NCBI GenBank assembly: GCA_031265025.1
Contig: JAISDF010000057.1
Location: forward strand, 1 to 18,370
Direction of reading: 5' to 3'
Source of the DNA: Spirochaetaceae bacterium
GTDB taxonomy: Bacteria > Spirochaetota > Spirochaetia > Treponematales > Breznakiellaceae
DNA length: 18,370 bases
In this document: piece after piece, positions 1 through 8,166 of the stretch
Numbering within the stretch: the first letter of the stretch is position 1
Layout of the letters: the number at the start of each line of letters is the position of its first letter
Made by a program: the position numbers and the translations under genes
The notes under the pieces: model-generated
The model's database searches: none
Seen by the model: the letters and a program-made list of their open reading frames with translations, nothing else
Told to the model about the DNA's origin: nothing

Positions 1-21
1 ATTTGGAATTTTACCGTGAAG

Positions 22-50
22 TCAAAGAAGTTTATTCTTTCCTTCTTTGA
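22..50. terminator. Weak hairpin beyond the lipoprotein gene
   Basis: The 9-nt arms TCAAAGAAG (22-30) and CTTCTTTGA (42-50) are perfect inverted repeats around an 11-nt loop. On the plus strand GTTTTTCG follows. On the minus strand the hairpin lies 56-84 nt past the lipoprotein stop without a good T run. It could end the lipoprotein transcript or one entering from the left. The AT-rich stem makes it weak. Nothing else is visible in bases 1-105. Confidence 0.3.
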
Positions 51-105
51 GTTTTTCGCGGGTAAATATTCTTGCTTCATTCCGGCTCCTGGGTAATAGG
101 CGGCT

Positions 106-1733
106 CTAATAACTGTACGTTATGGTATAATCCATAGTTACGCCGTCCTTGCTTGCTCTGATAATATGTGGGTACATGGATGAAATGTGCTCCAACATAA
201 TCGATTGTCCGCTGGGAACAAGGGATCCACTAACAAGATATATTATGCTTATGCCGGATCCGGACGGCACACTTGGTGTTATATAGACTGTAGTGTCTTT
301 CGGGTAAAAACCAGCGCCCAGGTAATAAGATAGAGTGTAGGGGAAAAAGCTGATCGGAATTGGCTGTTCCCCACCATTCTGGGCTTTCTTTTTTGCACTT
401 AATCCGCTTAAGCCTACGACCGTTAGACCAGTGACGGTGGCGGTCTTTCCGTCCTTCTCCACCTCAACGGTCCGAGCTCCGGGGGTTCTAAAATCGTAGG
501 AGCGCGTATAGCCTGAAATCGTAAACTCGTACCCGTGATTGTCGGTTCCCCTTATGACCATACCGGCGTCGTTAAAGCCTGTGTCCACGGCGCTCTGCAC
601 CGGGTAGACTTTTGTCGTGGGCTGGGTACTTACCGTGATGGAAGCAAGGTTCCCGGCGCTGACATCCACTGTGTAGGTTTTCTTTGTGCTTTGATCTTCC
701 GCGGTAACTATGAATTGTACCGAACCGGTGTAATCGCCGCCGGATGTCTCCCGCTTCCAGGTCGCGCCTGTGGAGACGATTATATCCGGCGTCAGGCCGC
801 TTGCAAGGTTTGTGCCGTAGGGCACATAGTAGGTGATGGTCGTTCCTGAAATCTGTCCGGTAGCCGAAGGAGACACCGTAACCGCGGACCAGTTGTTCAG
901 TTTGAAGGAAACAATATCACATACATTAGAAGCGGCGTTCCTTGTTACTTGTATCGTATAGAGCCGCTCCTTAACGCCGTGGGGGGCCTTCACCAGTATC
1001 TCAATGGCGCTTGGCCCCAAAGGCGGGGTTATCTTCAGTGTCTGGTCTCCCTCCTCCGCGCCGGCGCTGTTTATTGAAACCAGGGCCGCGCTGTTATTGG
1101 CCTCGGCAGTCAAATTGAATTCAACCGGCGCTCCGTTCATCGTATAATTATAGCTTCCGGAAGCCAGCGGGGAAACCAGCGCGCCGGGGCTTGGGCTCAG
1201 GGTTTTAAGTTCAACATCAAAATCAATATACGCGATATTGATGGTTCCCCGGTACAGGATCCGTCCGTCATCGGCGTTTTTTATAACAAGGGATACGCTC
1301 AGCTCATCCCCTTCGGCGGGAGTTCCGGTAAATGTTATGTCCAGCTTATCCCCGTTTTGAACCACGCTCACCCCGCTAATCCCTACGCCGCCAGAGTTTG
1401 TTGTCAGTACCGGGTCTTCTACAACAAGGGTAAAGCCGTGTTTGTTTTCAAGGGGTACGCTGACCGTGTTCCCCGATGCCGGGGGGACGCAGATATAGCC
1501 GTCAGGGGCGCTCTCCGGCGCGCCTGGCCCTGTAGAGACAACGGCCCTGGGGCTTACCATTTCGGTCTGCTCGACGATAAACTCGTCAAGGGGCGCGTCA
1601 AACTCTATGGAGCAGGACACGATAAAGAGGCTTGCGACGACAAGTGGTAAAAAAAGAAATCTAGTTATAAACGGGGGGGGGGGGGGGGTAATTCCTTACT
1701 GTATAAGGAATTAGCTTTGTTTAATGAATACAT
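106..1733 (-). CDS. Phase-variable surface lipoprotein with Ig/cadherin-like domains; frame interrupted at poly-G
   Basis: The 504-codon frame 1620-106 continues upstream in frame to the G run and there encodes ITRFLFLPLVVASLFIVSC|S, a lipoprotein signal peptide with a spirochaetal lipobox (I-V-S-C). That frame has no ATG before a TAA at 1698-1696. The only start with a good ribosome site is ATG 1733, preceded by AAAGGAG at 7-nt spacing, but it is in another frame: with 16 G it gives a 22-residue peptide ending at the stop 1667-1665. A tract of 17 or 14 would join it to the lipoprotein. The mature part reads as tandem beta-sandwich modules: a cadherin-like domain, a DUF5018-like domain (VPYGT, then VTAEDQSTKKTYTVDV), a group-3-like Ig domain and a C-terminal cadherin-like domain. 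Domain names come from motif recognition. Likely role: outer-surface adhesin or antigen. The coordinates include the out-of-frame start, so the length is not a multiple of three. Confidence 0.75.
1673..1688. repeat. 16-nt poly-G tract between start codon and signal peptide
   Basis: Sixteen consecutive G on the plus strand (poly-C on the coding strand, read as prolines). The tract sits 45 nt into the reading frame that starts at ATG 1733 and just before the hydrophobic signal peptide. Homopolymers this long slip during replication. In Treponema pallidum, poly-G tracts are known phase-variation devices for tpr genes. Sequencing or assembly error in the count cannot be excluded. Confidence 0.8.
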
Positions 1734-1740
1734 ATATACA

Positions 1741-1748
1741 CTCCTTTG
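1741..1748 (-). promoter_or_regulatory. Ribosome binding site deciding the lipoprotein start
   Basis: Minus strand CAAAGGAG followed by 7 nt and then ATG at 1733-1731. It is the only strong Shine-Dalgarno site upstream of the lipoprotein. The GTG at 1620 inside the signal peptide has none. It therefore places translation initiation upstream of the poly-G run. Confidence 0.7.
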
Positions 1749-1773
1749 CTTCCTATTGCCGGCAGAAAACATG

Positions 1774-1786
1774 ACGTATTATACGT
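1774..1786. promoter_or_regulatory. Inverted repeat at the lipoprotein transcription start
   Basis: ACGTAT-T-ATACGT, a perfect 6-bp inverted repeat around one base. It lies immediately downstream of the predicted -10 of the minus-strand promoter, so it covers the expected start of transcription. Position and symmetry suggest an operator for an unknown regulator. It also contains TATAAT on the minus strand (1783-1778), without a matching -35. Confidence 0.35.
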
Positions 1787-1792
1787 ATGGAT

Positions 1793-1822
1793 AGTATAGC
1801 ACCGATGACAAGGTTTTGTCAA
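1793..1822 (-). promoter_or_regulatory. Sigma-70-type promoter of the lipoprotein gene
   Basis: Minus strand TTGACA (1822-1817, consensus), an 18-nt spacer, and TATACT (1798-1793, five of six). Transcription would begin near 1786, about 50 nt before ATG 1733. This is a housekeeping-type promoter, unlike the sigma-28-type sites of the flagellar genes. Confidence 0.65.
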
Positions 1823-1862
1823 TAGGTATGGGACCCCATCTTTTTCTTCCCGCCAAAACCTC

Positions 1863-1890
1863 TAAATTCCCCCTGTTTTTTTACCGAAAA
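1863..1890 (+). promoter_or_regulatory. Candidate sigma-28 (FliA-type) promoter of the flgN-flgK operon
   Basis: TAAA (1863-1866), 16 nt, then ACCGAAAA (1883-1890), compared with the FliA consensus TAAA-N15-GCCGATAA. The same 16-nt spacing occurs in the much better site upstream of flaB at 15772-15745. The -10 has two mismatches. Expected start is near 1897, about 53 nt before the first gene. Between the poly-G run and 1950 I see only this site and the divergent lipoprotein promoter region. Confidence 0.4.
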
Positions 1891-1949
1891 TAGTAACGAA
1901 GGACCCTGGAGTACGGCTTGAGGCCGGAGCGCCGGGAAAGGAACGGGCC

Positions 1950-2468
1950 ATGAAGGACGAAAAGAAACGGAAACCTAAGGATATGGATCTTTGCCTTGAA
2001 ATTCTCAATGAAGAAATCGCTATTCTGGAGAAGCTGGTCCTTTCCCAGGATATGGTACGGCAGGCGGTTATTGCCCGCGAATGGGCGGATTTTGAGGGAA
2101 AAATAGACGAACTGAACAGGCAAAGAGACCGTTTTGAGGAGCTTGAGTCGGAGCGGTCCCGTCTTTTCATGCGTTTTCTTCCTGACGGCGAAAGTAAAGA
2201 CGAGGATTTGGGCTTTTATTCCCTCATTTCCCGGCTCCCCCCTGAAAAACGGGGTACTTTTGCCGGCAGTTTCCGGCAGGTAAAACTTTTGATACTCCGT
2301 ATCAGGCTGGCGAATGAATCCCTGCTCAGATATATCGAAGAGGCCAGGGCCACTGTAGCGGACTTTCTTGACGCCGCCTTTCCCGACCGCCGGGGCCGTT
2401 TTTATACCCGCCGGGGAAAAACCGTAGCTTCGGATATGCGGAGTATGGTTCTGGACCGGAGTCTTTAG
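1950..2468 (+). CDS. FlgN-like flagellar export chaperone
   Basis: A 172-residue, strongly charged and mostly helical protein with heptad-like stretches (about residues 10-70 and 95-130) and a basic C-terminus. Size, helical character and position directly upstream of flgK fit the FlgN family, the cytoplasmic chaperone that delivers FlgK and FlgL to the flagellar type III export gate. The sequence is diverged and no single motif proves this; gene order is the main support. The ATG at 1950 has GAAAGGAA 6 nt upstream. It is the first gene of a plus-strand operon, ending 16 nt before flgK. Confidence 0.65.
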   Translation: MKDEKKRKPKDMDLCLEILNEEIAILEKLVLSQDMVRQAVIAREWADFEGKIDELNRQRDRFEELESERSRLFMRFLPDGESKDEDLGFYSLISRLPPEKRGTFAGSFRQVKLLILRIRLANESLLRYIEEARATVADFLDAAFPDRRGRFYTRRGKTVASDMRSMVLDRSL

Positions 2469-2484
2469 TAAAAAGGAGCGTACC

Positions 2485-4362
2485 ATGACATCTACCTTTG
2501 CGGGAATCGAAATAGGAAAACGGGGAGTCAACGCCCATCACCAGGCCCTGCTTACGACGGGTCATAACCTGGATAACGCCTCTACGGAGGGGTATTCCCG
2601 GCAGCGGGTGGAAATGTCGGCTTTTGAACCCATTTATCTTCCGGGCCTTAACCGTGAGGAAACTCCGGGTCAGATAGGGCAGGGGGTTGTCATTAACCGC
2701 ATCGAGCGGATCCGGGACAGGCTCCTTGACCAGCATATCATTGCCGGCGCTTCACGCGAGGGCTATTGGGACGCCAGGGAAAAATACCTTGACGATATAC
2801 AGAGACTGTACAATGAACCCTACGATATTTCAGTACGGGGAAGAATGGACGCTTTCTGGTCTGCCTGGGAAGAACTGTCAAAGCATCCTTCGGAGACCGC
2901 CCAGCGGAGCGCGGTAGCGGAAAGGGGCAGGACCCTCATGGACACCGTGCATGAGCGTTTTACCGGCCTCAAGGCTCTGCAAAACCAGGCCGAACAGGAC
3001 ATACAGCTCACCCTTGCCAGGGTGAACGATTTTTCAAAACAGATTGCCGCCCTCAACGGGGAAATACGGAAGATACAGGCCCAGGGGGACAATCCCAATG
3101 ATCTGCTTGACAGGCGGGACCTTCTGGTAGACAGGCTTTCTTCCCTTGTCGATATAACCGTTGACAACCGTGACCCGGATGAATTCATGCTCCATACGGC
3201 GGGCTATGTACTGGTACAGGGCGAGATAGGCAGGACCTTTGATGTTGAACGCAACATAGAAACCGAAGGGTATTCCCGCATTACCTGGAAAGATACCGGC
3301 AGCGCGGTTCACTTTCAAAGCGGCTATCTCGCGTCTCTTGTGGAAATACGGGATGTTACCATAGAACAGGAAATACAGAGCATTGACTCAATGGCCATGA
3401 ATTTCATCAATCTGGTCAATGAGGCCCACAGGCCAGGCTACGGGCTTAACGGCAGGACCGGCCTTGATTTTTTTGTTGAAAGGCCCGCAACGACTAACGT
3501 GAACGGCAATTTTGACCGGGGCGGCGTTGGCGCGTATGATTCAAGCTATGTATTCAGCGTTACCGGCGCCAATGTCCTTGAGGCGCGGGCCCAGGTCGGC
3601 CTTGCGGGCGAAATCACCCTGTCGGGGTCAGGCGGCAATGTTACCGTTCCTTACTATCCCACCGATACGGTGGCCGAAGTGGTTCAGCGCATCAACAACT
3701 CAGGCGCCGAGGTTACGGCCCGGCTTGACCGGGAGGGGAGGCTCTCCCTCAAGGCGGGAACCGCCCTGGACAGGGGCAATCCCGATTTTGTTATACGCCA
3801 TATTGAAGATTCGGGCCGTTTTCTCGAAGGGTACTCAGGGTTACTCAACGCGTCAGGGCCCCTGGGGGCCTATGACTGGGGCGGGCCCAACGCGGTGGAA
3901 AGCCTCGCCGTAGGCGCCATGAACTATTCGGTGGCCCCGGCGGCCCATCCGTCAGGATGGATAGAAGTGAACCCCGTTCTTTTAAGCGATCCCTCTTCCG
4001 TGGCGTCGGGCTACGGGGAGAACGGCAGGCCCGCCAATCCGGGTAATGGAGACGCCGCCCTGGCCATATCCTCAATACGCTATGACCGGGTCATGGTCGG
4101 GCAGAACGCCACCTTTGACGATTATTATGCCGATGTGGTTGGCCGCATGGGCATTCTGGCCGAGCAGAGCAAGGTGCGGCTCGAAACCGAACAAAAGCTC
4201 ATGAAGGACCTTATGGATAAACGGCAGGAAATTTCAGGGGTCAATATTGATGAGGAACTGGCCCAGATGATCAAGTACCAGCACGGATACGCGGCGGCGG
4301 CCCGTTTTATCACTACCATTAACACCATGCTTGATACCATTATCAACCGCATGGGTGTATAA
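2485..4362 (+). CDS. flgK: Flagellar hook-associated protein 1 (FlgK)
   Basis: FlgK (HAP1) forms the first of the two junction rings between hook and filament. The 625-residue protein has the rod/hook/HAP N-terminal signature (GIEIGKRGVNAHHQ, then GHNLDNASTEGYSRQRV, residues 7-42) and the matching C-terminal motif (SGVNIDEELAQMIKYQHGY, about residues 583-602) ending in helix ITTINTMLDTIINRMGV. These terminal helices pair in the D0 core. Around residues 374-445 there is a flagellin-IN-like segment (TVAEVVQRINNSG, then TARLDREGRLSL). The protein is somewhat longer than enteric FlgK (about 550). ATG 2485 has AAAAAGGAG at proper spacing. It is followed 15 nt later by flgL. Confidence 0.95.
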   Translation: MTSTFAGIEIGKRGVNAHHQALLTTGHNLDNASTEGYSRQRVEMSAFEPIYLPGLNREETPGQIGQGVVINRIERIRDRLLDQHIIAGASREGYWDAREKYLDDIQRLYNEPYDISVRGRMDAFWSAWEELSKHPSETAQRSAVAERGRTLMDTVHERFTGLKALQNQAEQDIQLTLARVNDFSKQIAALNGEIRKIQAQGDNPNDLLDRRDLLVDRLSSLVDITVDNRDPDEFMLHTAGYVLVQGEIGRTFDVERNIETEGYSRITWKDTGSAVHFQSGYLASLVEIRDVTIEQEIQSIDSMAMNFINLVNEAHRPGYGLNGRTGLDFFVERPATTNVNGNFDRGGVGAYDSSYVFSVTGANVLEARAQVGLAGEITLSGSGGNVTVPYYPTDTVAEVVQRINNSGAEVTARLDREGRLSLKAGTALDRGNPDFVIRHIEDSGRFLEGYSGLLNASGPLGAYDWGGPNAVESLAVGAMNYSVAPAAHPSGWIEVNPVLLSDPSSVASGYGENGRPANPGNGDAALAISSIRYDRVMVGQNATFDDYYADVVGRMGILAEQSKVRLETEQKLMKDLMDKRQEISGVNIDEELAQMIKYQHGYAAAARFITTINTMLDTIINRMGV

Positions 4363-4377
4363 GGAGCGCGCTAAACC

Positions 4378-5625
4378 ATGAGAAGAATATCCACCGATAT
4401 GCCGAATAACGACGCCCAGTTTTATCTGAGGAGGCAGGAAGTCGATCTCAATGATATCAGGACCCGCATAGAAACAGGAAGGAAATTCAACAATTTGAGC
4501 GACGATCCCCTGTCGGCGGCCCATTCGGTCCGTTACGCGTCATTTCTCAACAGGCTTGAGCAGTACGAAAAAAACGCCTTCTATGCCCTGGACAACCTCA
4601 GAATCACCGAGGGCGTTTACCGCCAGAGCCTGGATGTACTCCAGCGCATACGGGAACTGGCGGTTGCCGGCGGGAACGGCGTCTTTACCCCCGATGACAT
4701 GAAAACCATAGGCATGGAAGTAAACGAACTTTTGAAGGAACTGGTTACTATAGCCAACGAGACAGGGCAGGACGGGGCGAGGATCTTTGCCGGAGACAAG
4801 GCCTTTACCGAACCTTTCCGTCTGGTGGAAGGAACCGTAGCCTCGGGCGGCGAAAACATGGTGGTACGGGTCGAGTATCGGGGCGCCGGGGCTTCCCGCA
4901 GGGCGGAGACTTCCCAGGCGTCATATACAGACCTTGATATAGGCGGCGGCGAGGCTTTTTGGGCGGAAAAAATGCAGATATATTCAACCTTTGACGCCAC
5001 CGACTACAGGGCCCGCGCCGACGGGGCCTTCTTTATAGACGGCCAGGAGATACAGGTCAGTACCGGCGATACCGTGGCCGCCATCGTCGCCAAGATAAAC
5101 GAGTCTCCCGCCCCGGTGAAGGCCTATATTGATCCCACTACACGGGGCCTTGCCCTGGAAGGCACCAACGCCCATCTTATCAAAGCCGAGGACAGGCAGG
5201 GAAGCGCCACGCTTCAGGAACTGGGCATCATCTCCGCCAATAACGATCCCTCCGCGCCTAACTGGCATCCCGGCGCCAGAGTTTCGGGCGGTTCGGTCTT
5301 TGACATGGTCATAAGGCTCAGGGACGCCCTGTTCAGGGGCGATCAGGATTTTGTGGGCAGCCTTGGCCTTGGGGGTATGGATCTTGCCCTGGGCAATACC
5401 CTTTCGCGTGTTGCCGAACTTGGGAGCCGTATGGAACGGGTCCAGGCGACATGGGAAAGGCTCAATACCGAAATTCCCGGCGCAAACGCTATTCTGGCCC
5501 GCGAATCGGGACTTGATTTTGCCAGCGCGGCAACGGATCTTTCGATGATGGACTTTGCCCACAAGGCGGCCCTCCAGACCGCCGCCAGGATAATTCCGCC
5601 GACGCTGCTTGACTTCCTGCGTTAG
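4378..5625 (+). CDS. flgL: Flagellar hook-associated protein 3 (FlgL)
   Basis: FlgL (HAP3) forms the second junction ring, linking FlgK to flagellin. The N-terminus (MRRISTDMPN..., GRKFNNLSDDPLSAAHSVRY, residues 34-53; LRITEGVYRQSLDVLQRIRELAVAG, residues 74-98) is the flagellin-like D0/D1 helix pattern, and the C-terminal helix (about residues 345-415) pairs with it. At 415 residues it is about 100 longer than enteric FlgL. The extra length is a middle beta module with a flagellin-IN motif at about residues 214-285 (FFIDGQEIQVSTGDTVAAIV, ending LQELGI). ATG 4378 has AAGGAG upstream. It lies between flgK and fliW in the operon. Confidence 0.93.
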   Translation: MRRISTDMPNNDAQFYLRRQEVDLNDIRTRIETGRKFNNLSDDPLSAAHSVRYASFLNRLEQYEKNAFYALDNLRITEGVYRQSLDVLQRIRELAVAGGNGVFTPDDMKTIGMEVNELLKELVTIANETGQDGARIFAGDKAFTEPFRLVEGTVASGGENMVVRVEYRGAGASRRAETSQASYTDLDIGGGEAFWAEKMQIYSTFDATDYRARADGAFFIDGQEIQVSTGDTVAAIVAKINESPAPVKAYIDPTTRGLALEGTNAHLIKAEDRQGSATLQELGIISANNDPSAPNWHPGARVSGGSVFDMVIRLRDALFRGDQDFVGSLGLGGMDLALGNTLSRVAELGSRMERVQATWERLNTEIPGANAILARESGLDFASAATDLSMMDFAHKAALQTAARIIPPTLLDFLR

Positions 5626-5647
5626 GTGAAATGATAAGGAGTATACA

Positions 5648-6088
5648 TTGAAGGTTGCGACTAAAGCCTTTGGGCTTATCGACATTGACGAGAGGCAGAA
5701 AATACAAATACCCAAGGGCCTTTTCGGGTTTGAGTCTTTTACGGAATATGTGATTCTTGACGCCGAAAAACAGCCCTTTTACTGGCTCCAGTCAACCGGG
5801 GCGCGGCAGATAGCCTTTATCCTGATAAATCCCTTTCTGTTCAGGCCCGATTACGAACTTGACATCAACGATTCGGTACTGGCGGAAATCGGCATTACCA
5901 AACCGGAGAACGCCCTGATTTTCTGCGTGGTTACAGTCCCCGGCGACGGAACACCCATGACGGCGAATCTCCAGGGCCCCCTGGTAATCAACAAGGAAAC
6001 CAGGACAGGCTGTCAGGTAATACTTTCCGACCAGCGCTGGAAAACAAAGCATGACATCATAGCCGAACTCGCGGCGGGGAAAAAATAA
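5648..6088 (+). CDS. fliW: Flagellar assembly factor FliW
   Basis: FliW is a small beta-rich protein that binds either flagellin or CsrA. When flagellin is exported, freed FliW inhibits CsrA and allows flagellin translation (shown in Bacillus subtilis). The 146-residue sequence has the family pattern: IPKGLFGFESFTEYVILD near residue 20, then PFYWLQSTGARQIAFILINP and, at about residues 96-120, VTVPGDGTPMTANLQGPLVIN. The start is TTG 5648 with AAGGAG 6 nt upstream; no in-frame ATG fits. Its TAA overlaps the csrA ATG by one base (TAATG), so the two are probably translationally coupled. Confidence 0.95.
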   Translation: MKVATKAFGLIDIDERQKIQIPKGLFGFESFTEYVILDAEKQPFYWLQSTGARQIAFILINPFLFRPDYELDINDSVLAEIGITKPENALIFCVVTVPGDGTPMTANLQGPLVINKETRTGCQVILSDQRWKTKHDIIAELAAGKK

Positions 6089-6321
6089 TGCTCATACTTT
6101 CCAGAAAAGTCAACGAAAAAATCATGATAGGCGAGGATATTTCGGTATCCATACTGGAAATACGGGGCGATCAGGTCCGCATCGGCGTGGAAGCCCCCAG
6201 GCAGGTCAAGGTTTTCAGGCAGGAAGTATTTGACGCCATCAAGGCCGAGAACGAGGCCGCCCTGGACTCAAATCCGGTGCTTCCCGAGCTTGGCATAAAA
6301 GAAGAGCGCAAAAGTATCTAG
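6088..6321 (+). CDS. csrA: Carbon storage regulator CsrA
   Basis: CsrA is a dimeric RNA-binding protein that recognises GGA in hairpin loops or ribosome sites, usually repressing translation. The 77-residue protein begins MLILSRKVNEKIMIG, followed by VRIGVEAPRQVKVFRQEVF, whose conserved arginine (near residue 44) contacts GGA RNA in characterised CsrA. The C-terminal tail (about residues 55-77) is longer than in the 61-aa enteric protein, as in FliW-responsive Gram-positive and spirochaete CsrA. It overlaps fliW by one base. Likely local targets are the two flaB leaders in this window. It is the last gene of the operon. Confidence 0.96.
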   Translation: MLILSRKVNEKIMIGEDISVSILEIRGDQVRIGVEAPRQVKVFRQEVFDAIKAENEAALDSNPVLPELGIKEERKSI

Positions 6322-6338
6322 CGCCTGACACGCGGGCC

Positions 6339-6355
6339 CTTCCGTTACGCGGAAG
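6339..6355. terminator. Small hairpin between convergent csrA and HD-GYP genes
   Basis: CTTCCG (6339-6344) and CGGAAG (6350-6355) form a 6-bp stem with a 5-nt loop in the 62-nt gap between convergent genes. Neither side has a clear T run, so this is at best a weak bidirectional stop. Confidence 0.3.
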
Positions 6356-6383
6356 TGAATCCGCCTCCTGGGGTCCTGCCCTG

Positions 6384-7487
6384 TCAGTTCCGGGGATTTT
6401 TTGTTCCCGCGTCTTTGTTGCTTTCGTAGATCTCCTCAAAGTCCCCCGCGATGGATTTGAACACTTCGATAAGGAAGGGATCAAAATGGGTCCCGCCCTC
6501 GGATGCCATCTGCTTAACCGTAGCCTCATGGTCCAGGGCCGGCTTATAGCTCCGCTCCATACGCAGCGCGTCATACACATCGGCCACGGAAACAATGCGG
6601 GCGGGCAGGGGTATCATGTCGCCGATAAGCTGGAAGGGATAGCCTGTCCCGTCCCATTTTTCGTGGTGGGAAAGGGCAATTTCCTTTGCCATGGGATTGG
6701 GATAGGTTGAAAGTATGTAGGCGCCGTTCTTTGTGTGCTCGCGCATAACCGTCCATTCCCATTTTGAAAGGGGGCCTTCCTTGTTGAGTATATCATCGGG
6801 GGTTCCTATTTTGCCCACATCGTGCATCGAGGCAAGGAAGCTGATGTTGTCAATAAAATCCGCGTCTATGTTCTCATGCGTTTTTTTGTCGTACAGTTCC
6901 CTGGCGAGCCTTTCGGAATACCGGCTTACCCGGGATATGTGGTGCCCCGTGTCATTGTCTTTAAGGCGGGAGGCTTCAAGGAGGCTCATAAAGACATTCC
7001 TTAAAAGCCGCTTGTTTTCTTCGGTAACATCGTCAAACACCACTTCAAAATATTCCGGGGAAGGACCGGGTTTGTCGGAGAGGGGAAAAATAAACACCCG
7101 GGACCGGAGGGTTTCCAGTTCCCGGCTTTTCAGCATTGAGTAGCCCTTCCAGGAAAATCCGTTTTTCCCGTCAAGAACGGTTTCCCTGATTTCCCTGAGG
7201 GCCTCAACCCCCAGGGAACGGCCGAAGACATCAAAGAACTGGTTTCCCTCAAGGCGGGAAAAATCGGTAAAAAGCTTCCGGCACCGGGGGTTCGCGTAGA
7301 TTATCCTGAATTTCGCGGTGATAAGGAGCAGGGGGAAAAGACATTCTTCAAAGAGGCCGGTATACCGGGCGGGCGGGGCGTCCTGCGGCGGGTTTTCTTC
7401 ATCGTCGTCCCCGCCGCCGGCGTCAAGATCCTCAAGTATCTCAAGATCCTCCTCATCGGATGTTTTATTCTCGCTCTTGTCCACCAC
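6384..7487 (-). CDS. PAS / HD-GYP cyclic-di-GMP phosphodiesterase
   Basis: HD-GYP proteins hydrolyse c-di-GMP. In this 367-residue protein an acidic tail (1-35) is followed by a PAS-like sensor (about 42-155) and an HD-GYP domain (about 165-350). The metal and catalytic residues look intact: E171, TGHHISR (180-186), HD 222-223 (MHDVGKIG), H251, HHEKWDGTGYP (274-284, with GYP 282-284) and VADVYDA (301-307). An active enzyme is therefore expected. No receiver domain or membrane helix is seen, so the input is probably a cytoplasmic PAS signal. GTG 7487 or GTG 7484 could start it; GGAGG fits 7484 better. It overlaps the tsaB end by about 20 nt, the last gene of the minus-strand cluster, on which also lies a PilZ c-di-GMP receptor. 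Confidence 0.9.
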   Translation of the reverse strand: MVDKSENKTSDEEDLEILEDLDAGGGDDDEENPPQDAPPARYTGLFEECLFPLLLITAKFRIIYANPRCRKLFTDFSRLEGNQFFDVFGRSLGVEALREIRETVLDGKNGFSWKGYSMLKSRELETLRSRVFIFPLSDKPGPSPEYFEVVFDDVTEENKRLLRNVFMSLLEASRLKDNDTGHHISRVSRYSERLARELYDKKTHENIDADFIDNISFLASMHDVGKIGTPDDILNKEGPLSKWEWTVMREHTKNGAYILSTYPNPMAKEIALSHHEKWDGTGYPFQLIGDMIPLPARIVSVADVYDALRMERSYKPALDHEATVKQMASEGGTHFDPFLIEVFKSIAGDFEEIYESNKDAGTKNPRN

Positions 7488-8166
7488 GTTCCTCCAGGGT
7501 CAGTTCGGCGTCGCTTTTTCTAAGATACAGGGGGCCTGTGTCATTATCATCACTACAGTTCTGTAGTATATACTTTTCGCGCGCCAATTCCAATAAGTGC
7601 CTGGCATGACCGGCGCGGCAGTCCCGGTCCATAAAAAACGAAAAAGCGTCTTTTCCGGCGTGGTGTTCAAGATTTTCCATAAAAAGGCCCGCGTCAGGCC
7701 CGGTAATCAGCACCTTTTCGCCGGGTATGAGGAGCGAAAGAAGCTCCTGTATTCCGCCGTCAAGACAGGGCGAAAAATTTTTCCCTTCCCGGTACACGGC
7801 GCCGAAAAAGTGTTTTTTCTTCGCGTCAATAAGCGGAAGCACGGCGCCGCTCCAGAGCCTGTGGGGAAGGGCCATACAGTCCAGGGTGGGAACCGAAACA
7901 AAGGGTTTTCCCAGGCCAAGGGCCATGCCTTTGGCGGCGGCAAAGCCTATGCGGAGCCCGGTAAAGGAACCGGGACCCCCCATACAGGCGATGAGGGAAA
8001 TATCCGCCGCCTCAAGACCTGCCTTCCCGATAAGACGCCGCCCCTCCTCAAGGAGCAGTTCCGAATGTCTGAGCCCCGCGTCGGCTTCAAAGTAAAAATT
8101 TCCCTTTTCAGAGGAAAGGGCTATGGAGAGTATTTGCGTGGCTGAATCAAAGGCAAGTATATTCAC
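7465..8166 (-). CDS. tsaB: tRNA t6A37 biosynthesis protein TsaB
   Basis: TsaB is the ASKHA-fold partner of TsaD in the complex that adds threonylcarbamoyl to A37 of ANN-decoding tRNAs. Diagnostic segments are NILAFDSATQILSIALSS at the N-terminus, LRHSELLLEEGRRLI and GGPGSFTGLRIGFAAAKGMA. Length 233 residues matches the family. I start it at GTG 8166, where GTGA overlaps the tsaE stop by 4 nt; a longer open frame to 8283 only reads through tsaE codons in another frame. No tsaD or tsaC is in the window. Confidence 0.93.
   Translation of the reverse strand: MNILAFDSATQILSIALSSEKGNFYFEADAGLRHSELLLEEGRRLIGKAGLEAADISLIACMGGPGSFTGLRIGFAAAKGMALGLGKPFVSVPTLDCMALPHRLWSGAVLPLIDAKKKHFFGAVYREGKNFSPCLDGGIQELLSLLIPGEKVLITGPDAGLFMENLEHHAGKDAFSFFMDRDCRAGHARHLLELAREKYILQNCSDDNDTGPLYLRKSDAELTLEERGGQERE

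Noticed and set aside
1881..2531. 216-aa minus-strand ORF across the flgN-like gene
   Set aside because: Antisense to the flgN-like gene and flgK start, with no family-like pattern and no ribosome site; the plus-strand gene fits the operon.
4984..5715. 243-aa minus-strand ORF
   Set aside because: Lies antisense to flgL and the fliW start, both clearly recognised; composition typical of a GC-rich shadow frame.
7597..8145. 182-aa plus-strand ORF
   Set aside because: Antisense to tsaB, whose motifs and overlaps are clear.
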